From Teretinema sp942493045 (lineage in GTDB: Bacteria > Spirochaetota > Spirochaetia > Treponematales > Treponemataceae), in the NCBI GenBank assembly GCA_942493045.1, contig OW818665.1, forward strand, positions 248,001 through 312,000: DNA of 64,000 nucleotides, read 5' to 3'. Numbering within the stretch: the stretch's first letter is position 1; the number at the start of each line of letters is the position of its first letter. Shown here one piece after another: positions 8,546 to 16,754 of the stretch. The notes beneath the pieces were generated by a model. The model saw nothing but the letters and a program-made list of their open reading frames with translations, searched no databases and was not told the DNA's origin. The position numbers were made by a program, and so were the translations under genes.

Positions 8546-9433
8546 ATGAGCGCTATTATAATAGATGGTTATGCCGTAGCCGGCGCGGTTCGCCTCCGGG
8601 TAGCCGCCGCGGTCGCGGAACTAAAGACCAGGGGGACAGTGCCCTGCCTGGCCGTTGTTTTAGTCGGCGCTGATCCGGCTTCGGTTTCTTATGTTTCCGG
8701 CAAGGAAAAAGCCCTGGCTGAAGTCGGTATGGCTGACCGCAGCTACCGGCTGCCGGCCTCCACTACCGAAGAAGAACTTCTGGAATTAATCCGGACTCTC
8801 AATACTGATTCTTCCGTTCACGGTATTCTGGTGCAATTACCGCTTCCCGGTCATATCAATGAGGCCCGGGTAATCATGGAAATTGATCCGGCTAAAGATG
8901 TGGACGGTTTTCATCCGGTCAATGTCGGAAATATGGTGATCGGACGGCCCTGTTTTCTGCCTTGCACACCTCATGGCGTGCTGGTTTTGCTGCGCGAGGC
9001 CGGAATCGCTACCGACGGCGCGCATGCCGTGGTGGTTGGGCGTTCCAATATCGTCGGTAAACCCCTGGCGGTGCTGCTGGCCCGCAAGGACTGCAATGCC
9101 ACGGTCACCGTCTGCCATACCGGCACGCGCGATCTGCCCTCCATTACCCGACAGGCCGATATTTTGATCGCCGCCGTCGGCAAGGCCCGCATGATCACCG
9201 CCGACATGATCCGGCCGGGAGCCGCCGTCATTGACGTCGGGGTCAACCGGGTCGAAGACGCCAGCGCCGCCAAGGGCTACCGTCTGGTCGGCGATGTCGA
9301 CTTTGAACCGGCCTGCGCTGTCGCCTCCTGCATTACTCCTGTTCCCCGGGGCGTCGGGCCCATGACTATTGCCATGTTGATGGAAAATACCCTTTTAGCG
9401 GCGGAACGCGCCAGCGGCGGTACCGATCGGTGA
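8546..9433 (+). CDS. folD: Bifunctional methylenetetrahydrofolate dehydrogenase / cyclohydrolase
   Basis: 295 residues, normal family length. FolD interconverts 5,10-methylene-, methenyl- and 10-formyl-tetrahydrofolate in the cytoplasm, supplying formyl groups for purines and fMet. Seen: YVSGKEKALAEVG (family YVxxKxKxxxxxG with the catalytic Lys), VHGILVQLPLPGHI, DVDGFHPVNVG, VVGRSNIVGKPLA for the cofactor site and GVGPMTIAMLMENTL at the C-terminus. A GAGG about 10 nt before the ATG acts as ribosome-binding site. First gene of folD-folE2-miaB with 4-nt overlaps; the beta-barrel gene is divergent. Confidence 0.97.
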   Translation: MSAIIIDGYAVAGAVRLRVAAAVAELKTRGTVPCLAVVLVGADPASVSYVSGKEKALAEVGMADRSYRLPASTTEEELLELIRTLNTDSSVHGILVQLPLPGHINEARVIMEIDPAKDVDGFHPVNVGNMVIGRPCFLPCTPHGVLVLLREAGIATDGAHAVVVGRSNIVGKPLAVLLARKDCNATVTVCHTGTRDLPSITRQADILIAAVGKARMITADMIRPGAAVIDVGVNRVEDASAAKGYRLVGDVDFEPACAVASCITPVPRGVGPMTIAMLMENTLLAAERASGGTDR

Positions 9434-10209
9434 AAGACGTCCAAAACGAAGCGGACCACCGCGAGATCCCTCTGCAGAAGGTGGGTATTAAGGGCTTGGA
9501 ATACCCGGTGCATGTCCTGGACCGTGATCACCGCATTCAACATACTACCGCGAAAGTAAACCTGTACGTGAATCTACCTATGCACTTCAAGGGTACACAC
9601 ATGAGCCGCTTTATCGAAGTGTTTCATGAACACCGCCAGAGCCTGTCAATGCCGCATTTTCTGGATATGCTCGAAGAAATTCGTTTGTCTCTGGAAGCGG
9701 CCCGGGCCTTCGGCGAGATGAGTTTTCCCTTTTATATGGAAAAGAAAGCCCCCGTTTCCGGTCAGCTGTCGCTGATGGCTTATCAGTGCTCCTTTGAGGG
9801 TATGGTCAGCGGGCCGGAGGGTAAGCGTACTTTTTATGTATCGATATCCGTGCCGGTGCAGACGGTCTGTCCCTGCTCCAAGGCCATCAGCGCTTACGGG
9901 GCGCATAACCAGCGCGGTCTGGTCACCGTCAAGGTTGAACTGGGTCCCTTTTTCTGGATTGAGGACATGATTACTCTGATAGAAGGCTGTGCTTCCAGCG
10001 CGGTATATGCCCTGCTGAAGCGCGAGGACGAAAAATATATCACCGAAGCGGCTTATGACAACCCCAAATTCGTGGAGGATATCGTCCGCGATGTGCATCT
10101 GGCGGTTCCGAGTCTGGGCGCCTTTCCCTGGTACAGTGTTGAAGCCGAAAACTTTGAAAGCATTCATAACCATAGCGCCTTTGCCTGCGCCGAAGGCGGC
10201 GCGGTGTGA
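9430..10209 (+). CDS. folE2: GTP cyclohydrolase I type IB (FolE2)
   Basis: 259 residues. Converts GTP to 7,8-dihydroneopterin triphosphate, the first step of folate synthesis and also of queuosine synthesis. The FolE2 (COG1469) family is recognised by LYVNLPMHFKGTHMSRF, the metal-binding Cys in VCPCSK and GAHNQR. It starts with GTG in the GTGA overlap with folD. The metal-flexible FolE2 form replaces zinc-dependent FolE. queH at 42.8 kb uses the same early pathway product indirectly, so this gene may serve both folate and queuosine. Confidence 0.95.
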   Translation: MKDVQNEADHREIPLQKVGIKGLEYPVHVLDRDHRIQHTTAKVNLYVNLPMHFKGTHMSRFIEVFHEHRQSLSMPHFLDMLEEIRLSLEAARAFGEMSFPFYMEKKAPVSGQLSLMAYQCSFEGMVSGPEGKRTFYVSISVPVQTVCPCSKAISAYGAHNQRGLVTVKVELGPFFWIEDMITLIEGCASSAVYALLKREDEKYITEAAYDNPKFVEDIVRDVHLAVPSLGAFPWYSVEAENFESIHNHSAFACAEGGAV

Positions 10210-11627
10210 CTTTCTTCTTTGAAACCTATGGCTGTCAGATGAACAGCGCTGAGTCCTCGGCGGTGGATCTGCTGTTGACCGGGCGCGGTTGGACCCGCTC
10301 GGACTCGGTCGAAACCGCCGATCTGATTCTGGTAAATACCTGCTCGGTGCGCATTACCGCCGAGACCCGGGTTTTCGGGCGGCTGTCGCTGTTTTCGGCC
10401 TGGAAACGAAAACGGTCTTTTACAGTTTTGGTGATGGGCTGCATGGCCGAGCGCCTCCATGAAGAGCTGAAAACCCGCTTCTCCGGAGTCGACTATGTGG
10501 TCGGGATGTTCGAGCGCGATCAATTTACGGCGATTTTCGATGAGATTGAACTTCGGCATTCTGGTGTTTCCACCTCACCCGCGATCGCGCAGTCCAGTAC
10601 GGAAAGCGAAACCCCGGTGCATGCCGGCAGCTACTATTTCGCACCGGCTTCCTGGCAGGAAGGTTCCTTTCAGTCCTATGTGCCGATCATGAACGGCTGT
10701 AATAATTTTTGTACCTATTGCATCGTACCCTATGTCCGCGGCCGTGAAATTTCCCGCTCTCCCGCGGCGATTTTAGCGGAGCTGGATACTCTCTCCGGCA
10801 AAGGCGTGCGTGAAATCACCCTGCTCGGCCAGAATGTCAATTCCTGGGCCTATACAGTGCCGGAAGGCGAACTGCCTGTGCCGGAAATGGCGCTGCTGAA
10901 GGCGGACCGGCGCGTTCCGGGAACGGTATTGACCTTCCCGGATCTGCTGTTTCTGGTAGCCCGGCGTGTGGAAAAAACCGCGCGTATCGGCTGGGTCCGT
11001 TTTATGTCCAGTCATCCCAAAGATCTGTCGGATGCCCTGATCGAGGTTGTCGCCACGGAAAAGGCGCTGTGTAAATTGATACATCTGCCGGTCCAGCATG
11101 GTTCGGATCGCATTCTTTCGGCCATGAACCGCCGCTATACTAAGGCGTCCTATCTGGCGCTGGTTTCCCGCATCCGGGAGCGTATTCCGGAGGTGGCCCT
11201 GTCTACTGATCTGCTGGTTGGATTTCCCGGCGAAACCGAGTCTGATATCGATGAGACGCTGGAACTGATGAGACAGGTCGGCTGGGCCGCGGCCTTCATG
11301 TATCACTATAACCCGCGGGAGGGCACCGTAGCCTACGACCTCCCCGGCCGTATCGATGAGAGCGTCAAGAAGGAGCGTCTGGATCGGGTGATTAAGCTTC
11401 AGCATGCCATTTCGGCGGAAATCCTGCGCCGGCGGGTCGGCTCCGAGGCTTTGGTGCTGATCGAATCCACTTCCCGGAATAATCCGGAAGAACTCTTCGG
11501 GCACACCGAGCAGGGCGAGATGGTCGTCTTCAGCGGTAAGGGCGACCCTGCGCTGATCGGCAGCTTTGTCACCGCAACGTTAACCGGCTTGCGCGGACGT
11601 ACGTTCCGTGCGAAAATCAAAGAGTAA
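10206..11627 (+). CDS. miaB: tRNA-2-methylthio-N6-dimethylallyladenosine synthase
   Basis: 473 residues. Radical-SAM enzyme that adds the methylthio group to i6A37 of tRNAs. N-terminal UPF0004 domain with three cluster cysteines (ETYGCQMNS, VNTCSVR, VMGCMAE), then radical SAM motif GCNNFCTYC with IVPYVRGRE typical of MiaB, then a C-terminal TRAM domain (ALVLIESTSR to LTGLRGRTFRA). It starts with GTG in a GTGA overlap with folE2. An insertion of about 20 residues after the radical SAM motif region (PEGELPVPEMALLKADRRVP) is longer than in most MiaB proteins. Confidence 0.96.
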   Translation: MTFFFETYGCQMNSAESSAVDLLLTGRGWTRSDSVETADLILVNTCSVRITAETRVFGRLSLFSAWKRKRSFTVLVMGCMAERLHEELKTRFSGVDYVVGMFERDQFTAIFDEIELRHSGVSTSPAIAQSSTESETPVHAGSYYFAPASWQEGSFQSYVPIMNGCNNFCTYCIVPYVRGREISRSPAAILAELDTLSGKGVREITLLGQNVNSWAYTVPEGELPVPEMALLKADRRVPGTVLTFPDLLFLVARRVEKTARIGWVRFMSSHPKDLSDALIEVVATEKALCKLIHLPVQHGSDRILSAMNRRYTKASYLALVSRIRERIPEVALSTDLLVGFPGETESDIDETLELMRQVGWAAAFMYHYNPREGTVAYDLPGRIDESVKKERLDRVIKLQHAISAEILRRRVGSEALVLIESTSRNNPEELFGHTEQGEMVVFSGKGDPALIGSFVTATLTGLRGRTFRAKIKE

Positions 11628-11683
11628 CCTCTGAAAACCGCAGTCATAGAGGTGCCCATTTCTACTTGATTCCTGGAGGCGCT

Positions 11684-12064
11684 ATGCCGTTTAAGTTATT
11701 TTCTTTTTTGTTCTTTCTGGTAGCGGTAACACTGTTCATCGGCCTGAATCTCGAGAACCGCTGTGACATCTCGCTTTTTTTCTACACTTTTAAGAATGTG
11801 CCGATTTTTCTGAGCCTGCTGTTCGCCTTTGTCTTGGGCGCTCTGGCCGTCGTTCCCTTCTTGTTCGGTTCCGGGAAAAAGAAGCCGGCCGCCAAACCGG
11901 ATTTGAAATCCGGTCAAATCGGAAAGAACGGCTACCGTGATCCTTCAAACAACCGACCGGGAACTGCCGGTACCTACGAAAGCGCGTCCGCTCCGGAGAA
12001 GACGGCCAGGGGCGGCATCGGCGCCTTTTTTGGTTTCGGACCCCGGAACAAGGATACCCGCTGA
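11684..12064 (+). CDS. LapA-domain (DUF1049) small membrane protein
   Basis: About 126 residues. Two transmembrane helices at residues about 3-20 and 38-58 with the pair NLENRCDISLFFYTFKNVPIF between them, as in LapA/YciS proteins that help assemble the outer-membrane lipopolysaccharide machinery or act as small inner-membrane adaptors. The C-terminal 65 residues are charged and cytoplasmic. The ATG at 11684 follows GGAGG; a TTG at 11666 is in frame but lacks a site. Its stop overlaps the start of the SPOR gene (TGATG). Confidence 0.75.
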   Translation: MPFKLFSFLFFLVAVTLFIGLNLENRCDISLFFYTFKNVPIFLSLLFAFVLGALAVVPFLFGSGKKKPAAKPDLKSGQIGKNGYRDPSNNRPGTAGTYESASAPEKTARGGIGAFFGFGPRNKDTR

Positions 12065-13116
12065 TGCGCTCTCTCCCGACGCCGGCTGTAAAGCTTGTTA
12101 CGTTGCTGTTTTTACTGTCCAGCACAGCAGGTGCGCTGACCGCACAAACCGCCAGCTCCGCCATTGAAAAAGCTTTTACCGAGGATTCTTCGGCGGCTGT
12201 CATCAGCGCGCTGATCCAAAGCGCCGCCAGTGTTCCCGCGGGAAGTGATCGTAAACAAATATTATCCGTACTGGCCGATTATGAGGAACGTCTTTCGTTT
12301 TTGGAAGCGGCCGGAAAACATTACCATGAGGCGGCCTTTGCCCTGCCGTCGGCCAGGGATGATGCGCTGCTGCTGCACTCCGCCCGCTGCGCCATGTCTG
12401 TTGGCGATTCAGAGACTGCGGACGGTTTAATCCGGGCGGTGCTGCTGACCAGCTTTGATCAGGATGTGCTGAATCGGGCCCGGCTGTACGCCGCCTGGCT
12501 GCAACTATCTTCCGGAGACAGCGCCGCGGCTTTGACTTTGTTGCGCTCCTATGCCGGGAATGCCGGTTTCAGCGCCTATGCCCCGGCGCTGCTATTCACT
12601 CTGTGGTGGGCCGACGGAGACACAGAGTCCGCCAAAACACTGACAGAAAAATTCCCGGGCAGTCCGGAAGCGGCTATCCTGCGCGGAGAAGCGACGCTGT
12701 CCGGCGGACCGTTTTGGTATTTAATGGATCGGCGCTCCGCACGGACTCTGGCGGCCTCAGTTTCCTCCGGTTCTCCGGTTGCGGCGCCTGTTGATGCCGG
12801 CGCCGCGGCTTCCGCGTCGGCTATCGTGGTGGAAAATCCCGCGGACAGTCCGGTTGCCCCCAGCGGCACACCCTCGGCGACAGATTCCGGCAGTTCCGGG
12901 GCAGTGTGGCAACAGCTGGGTTTTTTCCGTATCCGCTCCTATGCCGATGAGCTTTCGGCGAAACTGCGCACCAAGGGTTTTGTTCCCGTGATTCGGGAAG
13001 AGACCCGGCCGAGTGGAACGGTCTATTTTGCGGTATTAGTAAAGGAAGACAGCGGGGGAACGATCGGACCCCGTCTAAAAGACGCCGGTTTCGAAAGTTT
13101 TCCGTTGTTTGAATAG
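12064..13116 (+). CDS. Secreted TPR-like protein with C-terminal SPOR domain
   Basis: 350 residues. Signal peptide (to about ALTAQ, residue 27), a helical TPR-like region of about residues 30-220, a low-complexity Ala/Ser/Pro linker (about 225-275), and a C-terminal SPOR domain (VWQQLGFFRIRSYADELSA, then GFVPVIREE, VYFAVLVKED). SPOR domains bind denuded glycan strands of peptidoglycan, often at the division site, so this is probably a periplasmic cell-wall protein. Last gene of the folD operon. Confidence 0.85.
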   Translation: MRSLPTPAVKLVTLLFLLSSTAGALTAQTASSAIEKAFTEDSSAAVISALIQSAASVPAGSDRKQILSVLADYEERLSFLEAAGKHYHEAAFALPSARDDALLLHSARCAMSVGDSETADGLIRAVLLTSFDQDVLNRARLYAAWLQLSSGDSAAALTLLRSYAGNAGFSAYAPALLFTLWWADGDTESAKTLTEKFPGSPEAAILRGEATLSGGPFWYLMDRRSARTLAASVSSGSPVAAPVDAGAAASASAIVVENPADSPVAPSGTPSATDSGSSGAVWQQLGFFRIRSYADELSAKLRTKGFVPVIREETRPSGTVYFAVLVKEDSGGTIGPRLKDAGFESFPLFE

Positions 13117-13160
13117 TCCGAAACACGGAACCGGCTAATGGAACCGGCAAGCGCAGCCGT

Positions 13161-14699
13161 TTAGCGGTCCCGGTTTTCCGATCGTACCGGAACTGTCCTT
13201 TCCCAAATCAATTCAGACGCTCCCAGATAGCGTATGCCGTTAAGTGAAATCTGGACTTCTGTCATCTGCAGGGTTTGCTGTTCGCTTCCGTCCGGCAGCA
13301 GTTTTGAGTCCAGTTTGGCGGTGTAGAAACGATCTTCAGTATCAGTTTCTGCGGGTCTGAACTGGAAGATTGCCGCGCTGAACACCGTTAACAGGGCGAA
13401 GCTGCCGCTTTCCTGCTGACTGCTTGTTTTCAGGGTGTACTGATTGTCTAAAAGCAGCAGGGTTTGTCCGCTGCTGGACAGCCATTCACCCCTGCCGCTG
13501 GCCAGCGCGGTTCGGACCTTGGCCGTCGAGATGTCCCCCGCGGTCTGATAGGCTGCCGGATTTGATGACATCTTGCGGTATACCCCGTCCCAGTCGGAAG
13601 GCGCGGCGATTTTCAGTTTCACATCTTCCAGTATTTTTACTTTAATCTCGTCAATACCGGTCAATTCAATGTTGATCAGCCGGCGGATGCTGGGTATAGA
13701 GCGGTTTCGGGCGGTTATGTACATACCGTAGCGCCGAGGACTGGCCGATTCCTTGAGAAAGACTTCCTGGGTATTCGTCTGATAAAACACGATTTCATCT
13801 TCGGCCGGTTCAAAAAAAAGATAGCGGGTACCGGAATTTTCGCGGGACTCCGGAACATACCATAGTCCGGCTAAAAAGTTTTCAAATGATTCCTGATTGC
13901 CGCTTTGCAATTGGCCGATCAGCTTGGATTCGATTTTCTTTCCGGCAATGCGGGCTTCGGACGAAAGTTCGTAGCGCTTGATGGTCCGGTTCCAGCGGTA
14001 CACCCTTTCAATCTGGTCGAGGGTATCGGGCGCGTCCGGATCGGAGTTATATGTGATGATAGGATAACTTTCACCGCCGGTCAGTCCAAGGTTATAGGCA
14101 TCACTGCGGCGGATTTCCTGAATCGAGATCGGCCCGTCAGAGCGCAGGTCAGCGATTGCCTGAAACGAAACGCGGCTGTCTTTTTCCTGGATCGGCAGAT
14201 ACACGGCCAGGGTTTGCATGTTGTCGGCCGTCATACCGGTATAAATCAGGGCATTGGTTCGGTCACCGATGATATCCATAAAATAATAAGCCAGAGTGCG
14301 GGTTTGAGTTACCCCGGTCCGCAGTTCCAGCGTTCGTTTATACTCGCCGGTAATGGGATTCTGCAGGGCGGTTATCAGGTAAATATAAGGTTCTGCGGCT
14401 TTTTTAATTGCCGAGATTTGGTCCGCGGCGCCGTCGCGGTTTAGATCCCAGGAGAGGGCCTGGATAAAAGTCTCATCATGATTCAGAACAAACAGCGGAA
14501 CATTGCGGGAGTCGTCAAAGAGGGCTATCTCGTCGGGACCGATGCTCTCTTGCGGATCATTGCCGTTAGCTGCCGGGACTATGGTGCGGACCGATTGGAT
14601 TTGACGCGGACTGATGCCGAAGACGGAGCGGTTAAGCCAGAGCCAGGCGAACAAAAAAACCAGAGCGATAAGGAAAACGGAAATAATTATTCTTTTCAT
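13161..14699 (-). CDS. Membrane-anchored protein in the pallilysin (TP0751) slot
   Basis: 512 residues. N-terminal hydrophobic segment (residues 4-22) without a lipobox, then a large extracytoplasmic part with beta-rich stretches (for example LSWDLNRDGAADQISAI, an FG-GAP/EF-hand-like D-x-N-x-D-G motif near residue 88). By position next to the VWA gene and cfpA it corresponds to TP0751 pallilysin of T. pallidum, an adhesin with an HEXXH motif and lipocalin-like domain. I see no HEXXH here, so protease activity is not supported. Last gene of a minus-strand run with the DHH and VWA genes, 10 nt after the DHH stop. Confidence 0.6.
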   Translation of the reverse strand: MKRIIISVFLIALVFLFAWLWLNRSVFGISPRQIQSVRTIVPAANGNDPQESIGPDEIALFDDSRNVPLFVLNHDETFIQALSWDLNRDGAADQISAIKKAAEPYIYLITALQNPITGEYKRTLELRTGVTQTRTLAYYFMDIIGDRTNALIYTGMTADNMQTLAVYLPIQEKDSRVSFQAIADLRSDGPISIQEIRRSDAYNLGLTGGESYPIITYNSDPDAPDTLDQIERVYRWNRTIKRYELSSEARIAGKKIESKLIGQLQSGNQESFENFLAGLWYVPESRENSGTRYLFFEPAEDEIVFYQTNTQEVFLKESASPRRYGMYITARNRSIPSIRRLINIELTGIDEIKVKILEDVKLKIAAPSDWDGVYRKMSSNPAAYQTAGDISTAKVRTALASGRGEWLSSSGQTLLLLDNQYTLKTSSQQESGSFALLTVFSAAIFQFRPAETDTEDRFYTAKLDSKLLPDGSEQQTLQMTEVQISLNGIRYLGASELIWERTVPVRSENRDR

Positions 14700-14709
14700 A
14701 CCAATCCTG

Positions 14710-15702
14710 TTACAGGGAAGTGCGCAAAAGGGTCGTCAGGGTAGAAAGAATATGTTCCTTCATCACCGAATACGGGGGCTTGCAGACAAAGCCTGCCGCC
14801 CGTTTATGGCCGCCGCCGCCGAATTGCTGGGCAAATTGCGCTACATTGACTGCTTTCTTCGAGCGCAGCGAGCAGCGCATCACACCCAGGCTATTCTCCT
14901 TGAAAAGCACAGAAATTTCAACATCCCGGCTCTCCAGCGGCGTATTAATAAATTCTTCGGCTTCTTCATATAAAGCGCCGGTTATTTCAAGCATGGACTG
15001 TTTCATATGCTGAACGGCTATCCGATTGTCAGCGTGGAATTCCAGAGTTGATAAAACCATTTTACGCAGTAAAAGCGCTGCCTGGCTGCGGTTCCAGTTC
15101 ATCATTTCATGGGCGGCAACTGGCGAGGCACCGGCTTCCAGAAGTTCCGAGCCGATGCGGAAGGTTTCCGCGGAGGTCTTTTGATAGGCAAAAGATCCGG
15201 TATCAAAAACAATTCCGGTGAAGAGCGCCTGAGCGGCATCAGTTTCAATGGGAACGGACAGTTCTTTGGCTAACAGGTAGATTATTTCGCAGGTCGCCGC
15301 CCTGTTGCTGTCCCGCAGCGCGATCAGCCGCTGTTTTCCGGGACGATTATCAGAGGGTATCTCGTGATGGTCGATCACCATGTACGATTGAGCCGATTCC
15401 AAAAGGCATTCGGCATAGGGGTCAAGATTACCCTTTTCATTGGTATCCAGAATGATGGGAACGCAGTTGACCGGATTTTCCAGGACAGGGGAGGCGTGGA
15501 AAATTTTGCGCCGGTCCAGAAAGCCAAAGCGGTTAATGCCGGAGGACGGAATGCAAACCTGTACGGTTTTTCCCATCTTTTCCAGGATGGTATAGAGGGC
15601 GTAGGCCGCCCCGATGCCGTCCGCGTCCGGAAAATCATGAGTAAGTATGACAAAATTGTCATGCTCCTTCAGTAATTTCGCGGCGGCGCTATAGTCGCTC
15701 AT
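14710..15702 (-). CDS. DHH/DHHA1 phosphoesterase, NrnA-like
   Basis: 330 residues, the usual size of NrnA oligoribonuclease / pAp phosphatase. Motifs in order: LTHDFPDADGIG (motif I), LDTNEKG, VIDHHE (the DHH motif), GIVFDTG, and C-terminal DHHA1 motif GGGGHKRAAGF. These are the manganese and substrate residues of enzymes that hydrolyse short RNAs, pAp or cyclic dinucleotide products in the cytoplasm. It overlaps the VWA gene (ATGA). The exact substrate is inferred from family resemblance only. Confidence 0.9.
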   Translation of the reverse strand: MSDYSAAAKLLKEHDNFVILTHDFPDADGIGAAYALYTILEKMGKTVQVCIPSSGINRFGFLDRRKIFHASPVLENPVNCVPIILDTNEKGNLDPYAECLLESAQSYMVIDHHEIPSDNRPGKQRLIALRDSNRAATCEIIYLLAKELSVPIETDAAQALFTGIVFDTGSFAYQKTSAETFRIGSELLEAGASPVAAHEMMNWNRSQAALLLRKMVLSTLEFHADNRIAVQHMKQSMLEITGALYEEAEEFINTPLESRDVEISVLFKENSLGVMRCSLRSKKAVNVAQFAQQFGGGGHKRAAGFVCKPPYSVMKEHILSTLTTLLRTSL

Positions 15703-16604
15703 GTCAGCGTCCCACGTCCATTTTTCTTTTTACGGTCGTCGCTATCGTCTTTGCGCGAGCGAATGTAGCGCACTGTGAAAACGCCGGCGGCTCCGGCAAT
15801 ACCCGCCAGGGCCAGAATACCCAGAGCCAGCAGCGGGTTTCCCGCGGAACCTTTGGCAGTAGCGGATTGTACCTCCGTTTGAGCGGGGGAGTCAGCTGTA
15901 TTCGCGATATCAACGTCTGTAGCGCCGGATTGTCCGCCGGCGACAGCTGAAATACTGTCCAGCGCCGCGCCGCCTTCGGCTGTGGCGATCGTGTTATCGC
16001 GGTTTTCTTCTATTACAGTGAATAATTCTTTGCTGGTCTGGACTACACGATCCTGAATATCCATATCCAGGGTAATTTCATACCAGGTGTCATGCGTAAC
16101 TATTCTGGCTTCCGCCAGATAGGGGCTGTCAAAGCGGTCGGCTACTCCCGCATACCGGGATGACCAGGGGGCTTCCTGTCTGAGATCGGTCAGCAGCAGC
16201 ATGATTTTATACCTGCCGTTTTCACCGCGGCGGCTTAAGGCCCCTTTCAGGGTGTCCAGGGCTATGCCGATATCGGTATATTGGCCGTCCGGTCGGATCG
16301 CGTCGATTGTTTTCAGTACGGCGGCTCGATCGGTTTCTCCGGTTATCTCGCGTTCCAGCAATTTATCGGTTTGTCCATAGAATTGATAAATGGTAATCCA
16401 GTCGCCGCTGATCAGTATTTGACCGAGCAGGTGGTTGCGGACCCAGTCATGCATGCTCTCAAAACGGCCATCTTCGCCCATGGAGAGGGATTTGTCGATC
16501 ATTACAAAGATATCTACCGGTATTTCACGTTCGCCGGCGGTAAGATGGACCGTGCCGGACAGTAGTAACATGAGGACGGCAGCGCAAATAGCATTTTTTA
16601 TCAT
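15699..16604 (-). CDS. VWA-domain protein with C-terminal membrane anchor (TP0750-like)
   Basis: 301 residues. Signal peptide to about residue 24, then a von Willebrand A domain (residues about 28-180) with a complete MIDAS: DKSLS, the Thr of QYTDIG and LLTDLR. A Ser/Ala-rich linker leads to one transmembrane helix (about residues 257-275) and a basic tail (RYIRSRKDD). So the VWA domain faces the periplasm and is tethered. Beside cfpA it occupies the position of T. pallidum TP0750. AGAGGAG lies 7 nt before the ATG. First gene of the minus-strand run. Confidence 0.88.
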   Translation of the reverse strand: MIKNAICAAVLMLLLSGTVHLTAGEREIPVDIFVMIDKSLSMGEDGRFESMHDWVRNHLLGQILISGDWITIYQFYGQTDKLLEREITGETDRAAVLKTIDAIRPDGQYTDIGIALDTLKGALSRRGENGRYKIMLLLTDLRQEAPWSSRYAGVADRFDSPYLAEARIVTHDTWYEITLDMDIQDRVVQTSKELFTVIEENRDNTIATAEGGAALDSISAVAGGQSGATDVDIANTADSPAQTEVQSATAKGSAGNPLLALGILALAGIAGAAGVFTVRYIRSRKDDSDDRKKKNGRGTLT

Positions 16605-16630
16605 CGAAAACTCCTCTTAGGCTAGTTTAT

Positions 16631-16659
16631 ACTATAAAAAGCTTTTTTGCATCTTACAA
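16631..16659 (-). promoter_or_regulatory. Promoter for the VWA operon
   Basis: Minus strand: -35 TTGTAA (16659-16654), 17-nt spacer, -10 TATAGT (16636-16631). It starts next to the A13/T13 tract shared with the divergent cfpA promoter. Confidence 0.55.
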
Positions 16660-16673
16660 AAAAAAAAAAATGC

Positions 16674-16701
16674 TTTACATAATCCGCACTATGTTTATAA
16701 T
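16674..16701 (+). promoter_or_regulatory. cfpA promoter with upstream A-tract
   Basis: -35 TTTACA (16674-16679), 16-nt spacer, perfect -10 TATAAT (16696-16701). A run of 13 A (16658-16670) ends 3 nt before the -35, placed like an UP element. Abundant CfpA would need such a strong promoter. Confidence 0.75.
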
Positions 16702-16754
16702 AAGGTTATCTGTGTTTTGATTTGTAATGACACTTATAGCAAGGAGATATCAAT

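Noticed and set aside
13117..13160. Repeated GGAACCGGC after the SPOR gene as a terminator
   Set aside because: The copies are direct, not inverted, and no stable hairpin with T-run forms.
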